64,000 bases of DNA from CAVSLM01 sp963728895 (GCA_963728895.1 CAVSLM010000001.1:496001-560000), one strand, 5' to 3'. Counted from the stretch's first letter, positions 53,103 through 62,303 are shown. Program-made: numbers and translations. Notes: generated by a model from the letters alone, not told the origin.

Positions 53103-53441
53103 TCAGTGCTGTTCGCGGGCGAAGTTGAGGCTATACCGCGGAATCTCGATCACCAGATCCCGCTCGCTCACCCGCACCTGGCAGCTCAGCCGCGACTCCG
53201 GCTCCAGGCCCCACGCTTTCCCCCGCTGATCTTCCTCCTCGTCGGAGGCCGTGCGTAGCGATTCGAATCCCTCCCGCACGACGACGTGGCAGGTCGTGCA
53301 CACGCAGGCCTTTTCGCACGCATGCTCGATGGCGATGCCGTGGCGCTGCAGGACGTCGCAGAGCATGGTGCCGGGGAGGGCTTCGAAGGTGACGCCTTCG
53401 GGGCAGAAGTCGTCGTGGGGGAGGACGGTGATCTTGGGCAT
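53103..53441 (-). CDS. fdx: Isc-type [2Fe-2S] ferredoxin
   Basis: 112-residue adrenodoxin-like ferredoxin acting with the Isc machinery. ITVLPHDDFCPEGVTFEA starts it, and the cluster ligands are in EHACEKACVCTTCHV (C-x5-C-x2-C) and LSCQVRVSERDLVIEIPRY. It follows the hscA remnant by one base on the same strand, as in an isc operon. iscX, the usual next gene, is absent; repeats follow instead. Confidence 0.93.
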   Translation of the reverse strand: MPKITVLPHDDFCPEGVTFEALPGTMLCDVLQRHGIAIEHACEKACVCTTCHVVVREGFESLRTASDEEEDQRGKAWGLEPESRLSCQVRVSERDLVIEIPRYSLNFAREQH

Positions 53442-53442
53442 C

Positions 53443-54118
53443 TCAGGCGAGGTCGGTGAGCTTCTGGCCGCTCAGGGCGGTGCGCACGGCGCGGTCCATG
53501 CGGCGGGCGGCGAAGGAGGTGGTGGCCTCGTTGAGGGCATTGAGCGCGCGGTGGATACGGTCGGCGTCGGCGTCGGACATCGCCGCGCGTAGCGACTGCA
53601 ACGCGGCGTCGATATCGGCGAGTCCCGCCAGACTAAGCAATGCCTCACCGTCTGCGGCGAGCGCGGGGAGGACGGCCTCCAATGCGCGTTCGGCTTCCAC
53701 CGTCTGCTCGTGCAGGGCGCGGGCGGCGGCGTCGTCCTGGGCGTGCGCCTGCGAGTCGCGGAGCATGGCGGTGATCTCGGCGTCGGTCAGGCCGTAGGAG
53801 AGTTTCACGGTGATCGATGCCTCGGCGCCGCTGGTACGTTCGCGGGCAGAGACGCTGAGCAGGCCGTCGGCGTCGACCTGGAAGGTGACGCGGATGGCGC
53901 GGCGCCGGCCACCATGGGCGGGATGTCGCGCAGCTCGAAGCGCGCCAGCGAACGGCAGTCGGCGATGAGCTCGCGCTCGCCCTGCACCACGTGCAGGCTC
54001 ATGGCGGTCTGGCCGTCCTTGAAGGTGGTGAAGTCCTGGGCGCGCGCGACCGGCAGCGTGCTGTTGCGCGGGATGATCTTTTCCGCGAGACCACCCATGG
54101 TTTCGAGGCCAACAGCTC
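53443..54118 (-). pseudogene. hscA: Fe-S chaperone HscA, C-terminal part only, with frameshift
   Basis: The upstream piece reads GLETMGGLAEKIIPRNSTLP, ARAQDFTTFKDGQTAMSLHV and SLARFELRDIPPMVAGA, the substrate-binding domain of HscA. After a one-base loss near 53910 the downstream frame gives VKLSYGLTDAEITAMLRDSQ to the end. The whole ATPase domain (about 390 residues) and start are missing, and no continuation is seen upstream. The lone fdx behind it would then depend on a second hscA or on another promoter. Confidence 0.85.
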
Positions 54119-54914
54119 GGTCACGAACGGTTCGAGCTCGAACCAACGAACACCACTACGCCTCAGCGCGTTCCCCCACCGACCCCGTAGGGTGGATAAG
54201 CGAAGCGCATCCACCACGCAATCCCCGCCGCGGCCTCACACGAAATCGAAAGTATCCTGGACCCCCGGCAATTGATCCGACCGCCTCATGCCTTCGCCCC
54301 AAGAAGGCACCGGAACGCTCGCCACCGCCAATCCGCCGTTCCAATGGATCCGCTGTCCCCACAACCGGCGCCTACTCTCCCAACCCGACGCCGCCTTCCC
54401 ACGGGCCGGATACCGGCCCCGGGTGGCCAAAGTCCGGAGTAGAGCGCCCGCGGTCACTGCGGTCTATCGCACCCGGCACCCCGAGGCCTCGCGGGCCCTG
54501 AGTGCCTTGCTCTTGCTTCCGGTTTGGGCCCTGATGAATACCTCCAGACTCCCTGAGCGCCAGCACCCTTGCGCGCGGGGAAGCGTGTCTAACCTGAAAC
54601 CCGGAATAGAAAAACAGGGGAAGAGGAAAACGGAACCCGAAAGTGTCCGGGGTAGTGCGTCACCGACGGGTTCCTCGCCATGGCGGGCCACGAAAGCGAA
54701 GGGGAACCATGCTGCACGTCACGACTAGACCGGATGATAGGCCGCAGCGGGCTATCACCCAATACTGCGTAAGCGGCCCAATACACTGTTGAACCAAACC
54801 GCTCCGCGGGGCTTCGTAGGCTTCGGTAGCGCGCGGCAGCAACATCCCCTTCGGTAGGCATTGTTCACACTCTGGTGTGTGGCCCGTGCGGGCCTTACCC
54901 AGAGGAGATGAACG
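54119..54914. other. Gap between hscA remnant and recombinase fragment
   Basis: About 800 bases. A family D repeat lies at 54186-54216; otherwise nothing is recognised on either strand. Confidence 0.5.
54186..54216 (+). repeat. Dispersed repeat, family D
   Basis: CGTAGGGTGGATAAGCGAAG then CGCATCCACCA. The two halves (GGTGGAT and ATCCACC) are inverted copies. This motif is familiar as a short interspersed repeat of many proteobacteria. Confidence 0.65.
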
Positions 54915-55536
54915 ATGACCCCGTTACGCACAAAGATGATCGAAGCCATGCAGGTGCGTGGTTTCTCGCAGCGTACGCACGAGAGCTATCTGGCGGCGGT
55001 GAGCGATCTGGCGCGTTTCCATCACCGCTCTCCCGAGCAGCTTGGCATCGAGGACATCGAGCGCTTTCGTCTACCTGGCCACCGAGCGACAGCTCTGCGG
55101 GGCCAGCTGCCGGGTGTCTCTGTATGGCATTCGGTTTCTGTATCTGCAGGTGCTGAAGTGGCCGGCATTCGACGTTGCCATCCCGATGCCGAAGAAGGCA
55201 CAGCGCATTGCGGAGCTGCTCACGCGTACGGAGGTGGCGCGGATCGTGGGCGCCTGCACCAACCCCAAGTATCGCATGATGCTCACGCTCTGCTATGGCT
55301 GTGGACTGCGCTTGAGCGAACTGTTGAACGTGAAGGTGCGCGACATCGACGGGGAGCGTCGGTTGCTGCGCATCGCACAGGGCAAGGGGGCGAAGGATCG
55401 TCTGGTGCCGCTGTCGGCGACGCTGTTGCGGGAGCTGCGCAGCGACTGGCGCCAGTACCGGCCACAGGAGTGGTTGTTTGCGGGCCGTATGCCGGGTGCG
55501 GCGTTGAACGCGAGAGGTGGAGCACGGAAAACGTAG
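54915..55536 (+). pseudogene. Tyrosine recombinase (IS91/integron-associated type), frameshifted and C-terminally truncated
   Basis: Starts MTPLRTKMIEAMQVRGFSQR with the SAM-like DNA-binding domain through GIEDIERFR. A one-base shift near 55068 leads to YLATERQLCGASCRVSLYGI and the catalytic-domain start CYGCGLRLSELLNVKVRDID (Arg) and QGKGAKDRLVPL (Lys). It breaks after EWLFAGRMPGAALN, so the HxxR, His/Trp and Tyr boxes are missing. The enzyme is dead. A cassette array begins about 270 bases later. Confidence 0.78.
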
Positions 55537-55807
55537 CGCAAGATCAACGCCGCCCAAAGCCTGATTCCTTCCGACCGGTCCACGGCCGGTCTGGGATCGC
55601 GCTCGTGCCAAGACGGAAAAACGGCCAAGTGGTCCTGCCAGAATCCCCACCGGAACCGCGCAATCCGTCGGAAGCGAAGCGCGCCGCGCCGCTCACGACC
55701 GCACCCACCAGGCGCCGCGGCTTCGACAACCTCGTCCCGCCGCAATACAATCCCCTCTAAAGAAGAGGGCTCCCGCGTGGACCAAATCTCGGCAGTGGAG
55801 CGGCTTG

Positions 55808-55871
55808 GTCCAACAGACATTTGTCCGTCATGCTGGACTGCGCACAACGGACAAATGCTTAGCTGTTATGC
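55808..55871 (+). other. attC site A
   Basis: GTCCAAC (55808-55814) fits RYYYAAC and GTTATGC closes at 55865-55871. CATTTGTCCGT (55818-55828) and ACGGACAAATG (55847-55857) are a perfect 11-bp inverted repeat between them. The next cassette gene starts 31 bases later. Confidence 0.65.
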
Positions 55872-55902
55872 GCTCTAAGACGATACGTAGGAACATGTGC
55901 CG

Positions 55903-56141
55903 ATGCCCACAGTCTTGAGCGTCGGACCGTGTCGGTTCTTTTTCTATTCTGGAGATCGAGGGGGAACCAGCTCATGTGCACGTCGAGCGAGACGACAACG
56001 TTGCCAAATTGTGGCTCGACCCGGTGAGGCTCCAAACGAGCGGAGGATTCAACGCGGCGGAACTGCGAAGGATCCAGCGGATTGTTCAAGGGAACCGAAA
56101 CACATTGATAGAGGCGTGGAATGAGTACTTCGGCGAGTGAG
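55903..56141 (+). pseudogene. DUF4160 family protein with one-base frameshift
   Basis: MPTVLSVGPCRFFFYSGD from the ATG, then, after an extra G in a run of five near 55962, EPAHVHVERDDNVAKLWLDP and NAAELRRIQRIVQGNRNTLI to a TGA. With four Gs the frame would be whole, at about 79 residues, the family length. DUF4160 genes usually precede DUF2442 genes and the pair is suspected to be a toxin-antitoxin system. The end overlaps the next gene by 21 bases. Confidence 0.78.
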
Positions 56142-56444
56142 ATTCGCCAAGCTTTGGCTAGGGAAGTCAAAGTAACGCGAGACGAGCTAAGGGTTGTCCT
56201 AAGCGACGGTCGAACCATCGCGGCGCCTTTGGCATGGTATCCCCGTCTTCTCCACGGCACGTCCGAGGAACGAGGGAAGTGGCGCCTCATCGGAAAGGGC
56301 ACAGGAATTCACTGGGAGGCCTTGGATGAAGACATAAGTGTTGAAGGCCTTCTGGCCGGATTCCCATCGGGCGAGAGCCAGGAGTCGTTGAAGAAATGGC
56401 TCAATGCGCGCGAGAAGCGCATAACAAACCGATCGAAGCGATGA
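56121..56444 (+). CDS. DUF2442 family protein
   Basis: 107 residues. TRDELRVVLSDGRTIAAPLA, WYPRLLHGTSEERGKWRLIG and GIHWEALDEDISVEGLLAG are the family core. Partner of the preceding DUF4160 gene. Its last residues (NAREKRITNRSKR) are encoded by the left arm of attC site B, as expected of a cassette gene. Confidence 0.88.
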   Translation: MSTSASEIRQALAREVKVTRDELRVVLSDGRTIAAPLAWYPRLLHGTSEERGKWRLIGKGTGIHWEALDEDISVEGLLAGFPSGESQESLKKWLNAREKRITNRSKR

Positions 56445-56493
56445 GGTTAACCGCTGGCGCGGTTCTCCCCGCGCTTCATCGGTAGCGTTGGGC
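56419..56493 (+). other. attC site B
   Basis: GCATAAC (56419-56425) and GTTGGGC (56487-56493, exact GTTRRRY) bound it. CCGAT-C-GAAGCG (56429-56440) pairs with CGCTTCATCGG over 11 bp with one extrahelical C. The DUF2442 stop codon lies inside. Confidence 0.75.
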
Positions 56494-56512
56494 ACTAACT
56501 AGAGAACGGAAC

Positions 56513-56917
56513 GTGACAACATCAGTCTGGTTAAAGGCCGCAGTGCTTTGGTTCGCCATCCTTGTGTTAGCCATTCTGAACGGCACACTCAGAGAGAAGA
56601 CGCTTATTCCAGCTCTTGGCAGCTTCGCGGGCCTTGTCTCCAGCGGGATCTTACTCTCCGTTTGCATCTTTATTGTGGCATTAATCGCCGCTCCTTGGTA
56701 CGACCCATTGGCTTCTCGGCAATGGTTACTGGTCGGACTGTTTTGGCTTTTGCTAACTTTGGTGTTTGAATTCAGCTTCGGTCGTTTCGCGCAGCACAAA
56801 ACATGGCCAGAGCTATTTCACGCGTACACTTTTCGAGGAGGCAATATTTGGCCCATAGTGCTAGTCGCCACATTCATTTCTCCATGGCTTTCGGCAAAGA
56901 TCCTGGGCTTCATTTGA
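56513..56917 (+). CDS. Cassette-borne four-helix membrane protein
   Basis: 134 residues with hydrophobic spans near 7-25, 39-62, 72-92 and 110-130 (AAVLWFAILVLAILNGTLRE, GLFWLLLTLVFEFSFGRFAQ). It starts with GTG 19 bases after attC site B and ends before a further attC-like arm. Lower GC than the chromosome. Similar small membrane proteins are frequent among integron cassettes; the function is unknown. Confidence 0.72.
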   Translation: MTTSVWLKAAVLWFAILVLAILNGTLREKTLIPALGSFAGLVSSGILLSVCIFIVALIAAPWYDPLASRQWLLVGLFWLLLTLVFEFSFGRFAQHKTWPELFHAYTFRGGNIWPIVLVATFISPWLSAKILGFI

Positions 56918-56924
56918 AGTGTGG

Positions 56925-57010
56925 CGCCCAACAAGTGCATCAGCTCCGAACCAAAAAAAGCGCGCGTCGAACTTCAAGTTATCCTTCAAGGCCGTTCCGG
57001 TGCGCTTTTT
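56925..57010 (+). other. Degenerate attC-like end of the second cassette
   Basis: GCCCAAC follows the membrane gene at about 56927-56933 and fits RYYYAAC, but no matching GTTRRRY is seen within 130 bases. An AAAAAAAGCGC arm at about 56954 pairs with GCGCTTTTTT at about 57002. The right part may be lost, and the hairpin with its T-run could also act as a terminator. Confidence 0.4.
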
Positions 57011-57354
57011 TGGGCGGCCTAGGGGGGGGATTGAAGGGACAGTTTACGAATTGCGCGGCGTCGTTGTCATGGCATTCTCGTAGGTATAGTGTCCCAGAAC
57101 TTCGGCCCGGATGGCACCTCGTGCCTGCGACTCAGGCCGCCATAGACTCGATGTGCGGCGCGCAGCGGCTCGTGACGACGACGACACTCTTCGTGCGCAG
57201 CTTGGCTCGCGGAGCGCATCAACGCCATGCCGCGGCTTTCGGCTGTATTTGCCGGGACAGTTGTATTCCTGGCAAATGCAGCCGAAGATTTTGTGGCGGC
57301 GGCAGGGCCGGTTTGAAGTAAGTGGAATGACACCAATTGGAGGAGCTTTGAGAT
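57011..57354. other. Gap with a 16-bp inverted repeat
   Basis: TTCGGCTGTATTTGCC (57238-57253) and GGCAAATGCAGCCGAA (57271-57286) are complementary except for one G-T pair, 17 bases apart. No gene is supported elsewhere in the gap. Confidence 0.55.
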
Positions 57355-57840
57355 ATGAGCACATTTCGTCTCGGCGCATTGTGCGCTGCCCCGTTCTGGT
57401 TGTGTGCGGCGGCAATGCCTTCGGCCGCTCAAGCCGACACCGACGCGTGCACGCTATTGACGCCGGCCCAAGTCGGCGCAGCCGTCGGCGTCCCGGTCTC
57501 CGATGGAACGCACGTAACGCCAACCTACGTGAAGACTTGCACCTGGACTGCCTCCGGTAGCTCCAAAGTGAAATTTGTGACGCTCTACCTGCAAACGGCC
57601 GCGGCGTATGACGGTGGCAGGCAGATGGCAAACCAGATGGCCGCCGCGGGCACCGGCGCTGCCGTGAAACCTGCCAGCGTCGGCGAAGACGGCTACTACT
57701 TCGTCACAGGGGAGCAAGCCGGACTCCTGGTCAAGAAAGGCAGCATCTCGTTCAAGGTTGCGGTCTATGCGACGCTTCCCGTCGATAGCAAGGAAGCGAT
57801 GGAGTTGACTCTCGCCAAGGAAGCCTTGGCAAAGCTCTGA
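57355..57840 (+). CDS. Exported protein of unknown function
   Basis: 161 residues with a signal peptide (LCAAPFWLCAAAMPSAAQA). The mature start DTDACTLLTPAQVGAAVGVP then TCTWTASGSSKVKF has two Cys that could pair. This D-A-C-x-L-L-T-x-x-(Q/E) pattern is shared by DUF3558-like exported proteins. GGAGGAG precedes the ATG. No function can be given. Confidence 0.72.
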   Translation: MSTFRLGALCAAPFWLCAAAMPSAAQADTDACTLLTPAQVGAAVGVPVSDGTHVTPTYVKTCTWTASGSSKVKFVTLYLQTAAAYDGGRQMANQMAAAGTGAAVKPASVGEDGYYFVTGEQAGLLVKKGSISFKVAVYATLPVDSKEAMELTLAKEALAKL

Positions 57841-58259
57841 CGCGAAGCGCCCTTCAAGTCGCGGCTGCGGGAAGGCTTCGAGCGGGTCAATAGGGTCAGA
57901 CTCGATCGATTTGCAATACCAGGCGTGTCCTCTCGCCTTTTCGCCGACGGTTCGTGGCGTATCGTCCAATCAACAAGCTGAGCCGGCGCTCCGGCGCAAT
58001 GATAGAGAAAAAGGAAAGGGGGACAAAGGGAGCAGAATAGCCCCGGCTCAGCCGGTGGATTTTCAAAGGTCGACATCTCCGGGAGTCGGCCTTGCTCCAT
58101 GTTTGGGGCCACGACGCCTCACGATGCTGCGTCGCCAGTCGATACCGCAGCCCTTCTACCGATCGCAAGAAGGCCCCTTTGAGGGGCCAGCGATCGATCC
58201 ACGGTCTTTGCCGGTGGATCGTTACCCTGTCCAGGAAACTGGTCCGGTGGGAAGCGCGT
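57841..58259. other. Gap with a family E repeat
   Basis: A family E copy lies at 57888-57915 (CAATAGGGTCAGACTCGATC then GATTTGCAA). Nothing else is recognised. Confidence 0.55.
57888..57915 (+). repeat. Dispersed motif, family E
   Basis: Reads TCAATAGGGTCAGACTCGAT then CGATTTGC. Confidence 0.65.
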
Positions 58260-58580
58260 TCAGAAAGTGAGCACCTGGAATCCCTCCTCGATCGCCTGGG
58301 CGATCGGCTTCCCCACATAAACCAGTTCGACGCCTTTGTTCTCCATTTCCTCAACCGTGCCTTGCATCTCGGCCACGCGCCGGCAGAACAGCGTGCCTTC
58401 GATTTCCTTAACCATCGCGAACAGCTCGTCGTCATTCACCACGGTGCGCTCGCTGTCGCCGAACACCACCGCGCGGACCTCGTCCACCCAGTGGTTGCGT
58501 TTGGCATTCGCGCCCCAAAGCAAACCGGGCAGCAGCTTGTTCCGGTCACCGGAAACAAGCCATATCAGTACCTTGGACAT
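58260..58580 (-). CDS. DsrE-like sulfur-relay family protein
   Basis: 106 residues from ATG 58580 behind AGGAGG. MSKVLIWLVSGDRNKLLPGL, RAVVFGDSERTVVNDDELFA and GVELVYVGKPIAQAIEEGFQ match the DsrE/DsrF-like Rossmann-type fold. The one Cys at position 70 or so (TLFCRRVAEMQG) may be the persulfide-carrying residue. The family acts in sulfur trafficking; the gene stands alone here. Confidence 0.68.
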   Translation of the reverse strand: MSKVLIWLVSGDRNKLLPGLLWGANAKRNHWVDEVRAVVFGDSERTVVNDDELFAMVKEIEGTLFCRRVAEMQGTVEEMENKGVELVYVGKPIAQAIEEGFQVLTF

Positions 58581-58840
58581 CCTGGATCCTCCTGTCCTTT
58601 GCCGAAACCGCCGGTGCGGCGCGGCACGCGCACCGCTTTTGAACGTCTGGTCAAAAATAGCAAGCCATGGATCGGATGTTAACAACGGGGGGTGCGATCC
58701 GTCGGGGCGCACGGAGGGCTTCTGAACTTGCGGTTTTCCTGACCCCGCCTGCATCGGGCAGGTGCCTGGCGCGGCGCGTTGCTCCCCGTGCGCCTCGCAC
58801 GGACCGTGCCGGGAGACTATGCTGCGAGCAGAACACTGCC

Positions 58841-60634
58841 ATGAAATCGACCCCCACGCAGTCTTCTCCGACGAGCCGGCCACTGAGCCCGCTGTGGTTT
58901 TCGGTATTGTCGGTGGTAGTCGGGATGGTGGCGGGATTCGGAGCCGTGGTGTTCCGCGGCCTGATCGGGTTTTTTCACAACGCTTTCTTTCTCGGCGAGC
59001 TCGCGACCGCGTACGACGCCAACACCCATACCCAGGCGAGCCCCTGGGGTCCGTGGGTCATTCTCGTGCCCGTGGTGGGAGGCCTGGGAGTCGCGTTCCT
59101 GGTGAAGAACTTCGCTCCGGAGGCGCGCGGGCACGGCGTGCCCGAGGTCATGGACGCGATCTACTACCAGCGCGGACGGATACGACCGGTGGTGGCTGTG
59201 ATCAAGGCGCTGGCATCGGCGCTGTCCATCGGCAGCGGTGGTTCCGTCGGCCGCGAGGGGCCCATCATCCAGATCGGTTCTTCTTTCGGCTCGACCGTGG
59301 GCCAGCTCCTGCGCATACCCGCCTGGCAACGCATCGCCCTGATCGCAGGCGGTGCGGGGGGTGGGATTGCCGCGACCTTCAACACACCCGTGGGTGGGGT
59401 GTTGTTCGTGCTCGAAGTCATGATGCACGAAGTCAGCGTGCGCACGCTGGTGCCGGTGGTGCTGGCCACGACTTCGGCCACTTACATCGGGACCGTTTTC
59501 TTTGGGACGCATCCATCTTTCACGATTCCGTACCTGGAAACGCCCTATTTTCATCTCGCCAATCCATGGGTGTTGCTGAGTTACCTGGGCCTGGGCACAT
59601 TGATGGGCGTACTGTCGGCGCTGTTCATCAAATCGATATACGGGTGCGAGGATTTTTTCGCGCAGCGCATCGGAGGAAGCTACTACCGCCAGCATCTGCT
59701 CGGAATGCTGGCCGTCGGCGGGATTCTGTACGCGTGCATGTTGGTGGGCGGGCACTATTACGTCGAGGGCGTGGGCTATGCCGCCATTCAGGACGTGCTC
59801 ACCAACTCCCTCACCGCACCGACGCTGTTGTTGTTCCTGGTTGCCGCCAAGCTGCTGGCGACCGCCCTGACGCTGGGCTCCGGAGCCTCTGGTGGCGTCT
59901 TTTCGCCTTCGCTGTTTCTGGGCGCGACCGCGGGTGCCGCGTACGGAGTGTTCCTGGAGCGCTTCTTCCCGATGCTCGACATCAGCATGCCGGCATTCGC
60001 CGTCGCGGGGATGGCGGCCATGGTGGGCGGCGTCACCGGCGCTGCACTCGCCGCCATCGTGATGATCTTCGAGATGACCCTGGACTACAACGTCATCTTA
60101 CCGATGACCATCGCAGTAGCCGTGAGCTATGGAGTTCGCAGAGTGCTGTCGCGCGACAGCGTCTATACCTTGAAGCTGGTGCGGCGCGGGCACTACATGC
60201 CGGAGGCGCTGCAGACCAGCCCGCAACTCTACCGGCGCGCCCAAGAAATCATGGTATCCAGCTTCGGACCGATCGCCGCCTCGACCCGCCTGGGCACCTA
60301 CGCCCGCGCCGCCGCCGCGCAGCCCGGCGCCGTGTTTCTCCTAGAAGATGGGCAAGAGATTGTTGGCTATGTGCGAAGCGATCAGGCACTCGGCCTGCTC
60401 TCCGGTCAGGAGCAGACCACGCCCATCGGCGAGCTTGTGCAAACGGATTTCACCACCGTTTCGGAGCAGTCCACCGTTTTCGATGTGCTCTCGCGCATGC
60501 GGACGACCGGTGCGAGCGTCGTCGTCGTGACGACGGGCGCGGCACCGACCGTGATCGGCAACATTCGCGGAGTGATCACCCGTACCCAACTCGCCGACGC
60601 GATGATTGAAGCGACCGAATTGTTCATGAACTGA
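58841..60634 (+). CDS. ClC-family chloride channel with C-terminal CBS pair
   Basis: 597 residues. The channel part (about 1-440) has GHGVPEVMDAIYYQ, GSVGREGPIIQIGSSFGS (gating Glu) and GSGASGGVFSPSLFLGA. Two CBS domains follow (about 470-590: DGQEIVGYVRSDQALGLLSG, and VQTDFTTVSEQSTVFDVL), which bind nucleotides in related proteins. Only distantly similar in layout to the first ClC at 17869. ATG 58841 is preferred to the longer upstream frame, which lacks homology. Confidence 0.93.
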   Translation: MKSTPTQSSPTSRPLSPLWFSVLSVVVGMVAGFGAVVFRGLIGFFHNAFFLGELATAYDANTHTQASPWGPWVILVPVVGGLGVAFLVKNFAPEARGHGVPEVMDAIYYQRGRIRPVVAVIKALASALSIGSGGSVGREGPIIQIGSSFGSTVGQLLRIPAWQRIALIAGGAGGGIAATFNTPVGGVLFVLEVMMHEVSVRTLVPVVLATTSATYIGTVFFGTHPSFTIPYLETPYFHLANPWVLLSYLGLGTLMGVLSALFIKSIYGCEDFFAQRIGGSYYRQHLLGMLAVGGILYACMLVGGHYYVEGVGYAAIQDVLTNSLTAPTLLLFLVAAKLLATALTLGSGASGGVFSPSLFLGATAGAAYGVFLERFFPMLDISMPAFAVAGMAAMVGGVTGAALAAIVMIFEMTLDYNVILPMTIAVAVSYGVRRVLSRDSVYTLKLVRRGHYMPEALQTSPQLYRRAQEIMVSSFGPIAASTRLGTYARAAAAQPGAVFLLEDGQEIVGYVRSDQALGLLSGQEQTTPIGELVQTDFTTVSEQSTVFDVLSRMRTTGASVVVVTTGAAPTVIGNIRGVITRTQLADAMIEATELFMN

Positions 60635-60800
60635 ACGGCTCCGCATTCTTCCTGATGAGCCATTACGCACCCTTGCTGCTTGTGCCAAGCAAACGGATTC
60701 CGGTAGGGGGAAAGTCCTGGCCGGCCGGCGCCTTGACGGTCCGGTACCCAGTGCCAGCGCCGAAGTGGCCATTGACAAGAGAACTCTTTCGGACCTTGGG

Positions 60801-60831
60801 ATCAATGGGGTCAGTCTCGATCGATTTGCCA
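60801..60831 (+). repeat. Dispersed motif, family E
   Basis: Reads ATCAATGGGGTCAGTCTCGA then TCGATTTGCC, in the gap after the ClC gene. Confidence 0.65.
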
Positions 60832-60912
60832 AGAATGTCCCGATCATCGCTCGATGATCAACGGGGCTCAGTGCTGCGGATGCAACCACCATCGCGTCCG
60901 CAGCGTTCTCGG

Positions 60913-61101
60913 CTAGACGACCGCCTGATGCAGCTGTCTGTAGTCTTCGAGAACCAGCCCTTTCCAGGTAGCGGGCTTGCGTGTCAACTCCCAGGTGAGC
61001 ACCTGCATGGGCGTTCTTCCCATGCCACCGCATTTGGCGTGCAACGCCTCGCGGTCGGAGTCTTCCAGATGGGCCAGATCTTTGAGGTTCAGCGTCTTCA
61101 T
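60913..61101 (-). CDS. Small conserved-looking cytoplasmic protein
   Basis: 62 residues from ATG 61101 with GGGGAG upstream. MKTLNLKDLAHLEDSDREAL and MGRTPMQVLTWELTRKPATW followed by KGLVLEDYRQLHQAVV. The balanced composition and the ribosome-binding site favour a real gene. Function unknown; no close neighbour on its strand. Confidence 0.5.
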   Translation of the reverse strand: MKTLNLKDLAHLEDSDREALHAKCGGMGRTPMQVLTWELTRKPATWKGLVLEDYRQLHQAVV

Positions 61102-61868
61102 GGGGGCTCCCCTGGGTAGAGCAACAATCGAAAGCGGGTAAGAAGTTCGCATGCGCGCAAAGCAGAGCGGAATCCTCGAATCCTCGCGATGCAGCACAGC
61201 ACCGGCCGTGCCAGGGAAGTGCATGCGCCGGAGTCACATACGCAACCTATGGAAGGTCTTACCTTTGTCCCAACCGGCGAGCTGCTCCCTGGACTGAGCG
61301 AGGACGGCTGTGGCCACAAAACGTTGGGGCGCGGCCAACAACCGGGGGTGGCGCGTGAGGGGGCACCCGACACCCGGGTCTTGAATGGAGTCAGTGCGGC
61401 TCGGCAATGCCGCGTACTTTAGTGGGTGGGAATCCATCCGGGTAATTGCCAGCCACGAGCCCAGTATCGAGTGCGGAGTCCGACCCTGAGTCCGGCCCCG
61501 GACGCACCACGGTTTCCAAAGCCAATCGGGCGAGGACTTGCCGCGACCACTTTCCCTTGCGTCTGCCTGGACATGCAGAGCAGGCGCCAGTAACAGACGC
61601 AGGAAAACTCCTCGTATCGGTAGTCCTGGTCGAACCGTGGGGCGGAAAGCTCAGGTGTCCGGGTGTTTGCGAATCATTTCAGCGGACTATGACGCGACAA
61701 GTCGGGGATGCCCACGAGCATCCCCGCGTTGGGTTCGCGCGCGGCATGAGATCGGAACTCTCTCAGACATTCGCGGCGGTGATCGGGGTGAAGCGAGGGA
61801 CGAACACGGGTTGTCCGATCCACTTCCGGCGTCCGCACAATGGAGCCGCAGCCCTCTTCGTCTCTCGG
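61102..61868. other. Gap upstream of the small protein
   Basis: About 770 bases with no supported gene, repeat or RNA. Confidence 0.45.
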
Positions 61869-62303
61869 TTAACCGAGCAGAGGGTTGCGTTGAGGAAGGG
61901 TGGGGAACCGACTGAAATCGCGGTCTGCTGTCCAAAAATCGTTGACCCCGTGGCCGATGCAGATTGCCGCAACACGCGCGTCGTGAACCATAGGACCTCT
62001 AATCTGCCCGACGCAAAGCAGTTCTTTCAGGATGTCCCAGTGCGATTCCGTTTCTGCCAGCAGTGAAGCGACCGGAGACTCCAACCAGGCGTCTACTTGG
62101 CCTATGGCCGCATCGAGGCTCGATGCCGGATCCCAGATCCTGGGATGGGTCACGATCGACAGGAACTCATGCACGCAGGGCCAGGGGATACCCCATGAAA
62201 TCCGTCCCTCTGCCAGATTCCGAATGGAGTCGCGCGCAGGTTCATGCCACTCGGAATCGGAACGGTGCGCGTAGACAAGAATATTGGTATCGGTTGCGAT
62301 CAA
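61869..62303 (-). CDS. vapC: VapC-type PIN-domain ribonuclease toxin
   Basis: 144 residues. Acidic active-site residues are in MIATDTNILVYAHRSD (first Asp), HEFLSIVTHPR (Glu), VHDARVAAICIGHG (Asp) and DFWTADRDFSRF (Asp). Overlaps the antitoxin stop by four bases (ATGA). Type II toxins of this kind usually cut tRNA or rRNA. Confidence 0.9.
   Translation of the reverse strand: MIATDTNILVYAHRSDSEWHEPARDSIRNLAEGRISWGIPWPCVHEFLSIVTHPRIWDPASSLDAAIGQVDAWLESPVASLLAETESHWDILKELLCVGQIRGPMVHDARVAAICIGHGVNDFWTADRDFSRFPTLPQRNPLLG

Noticed and set aside
61446..62066. 206-codon plus-strand frame
   Set aside because: Overlaps vapC antisense and shows no ribosome-binding site or protein-like pattern.
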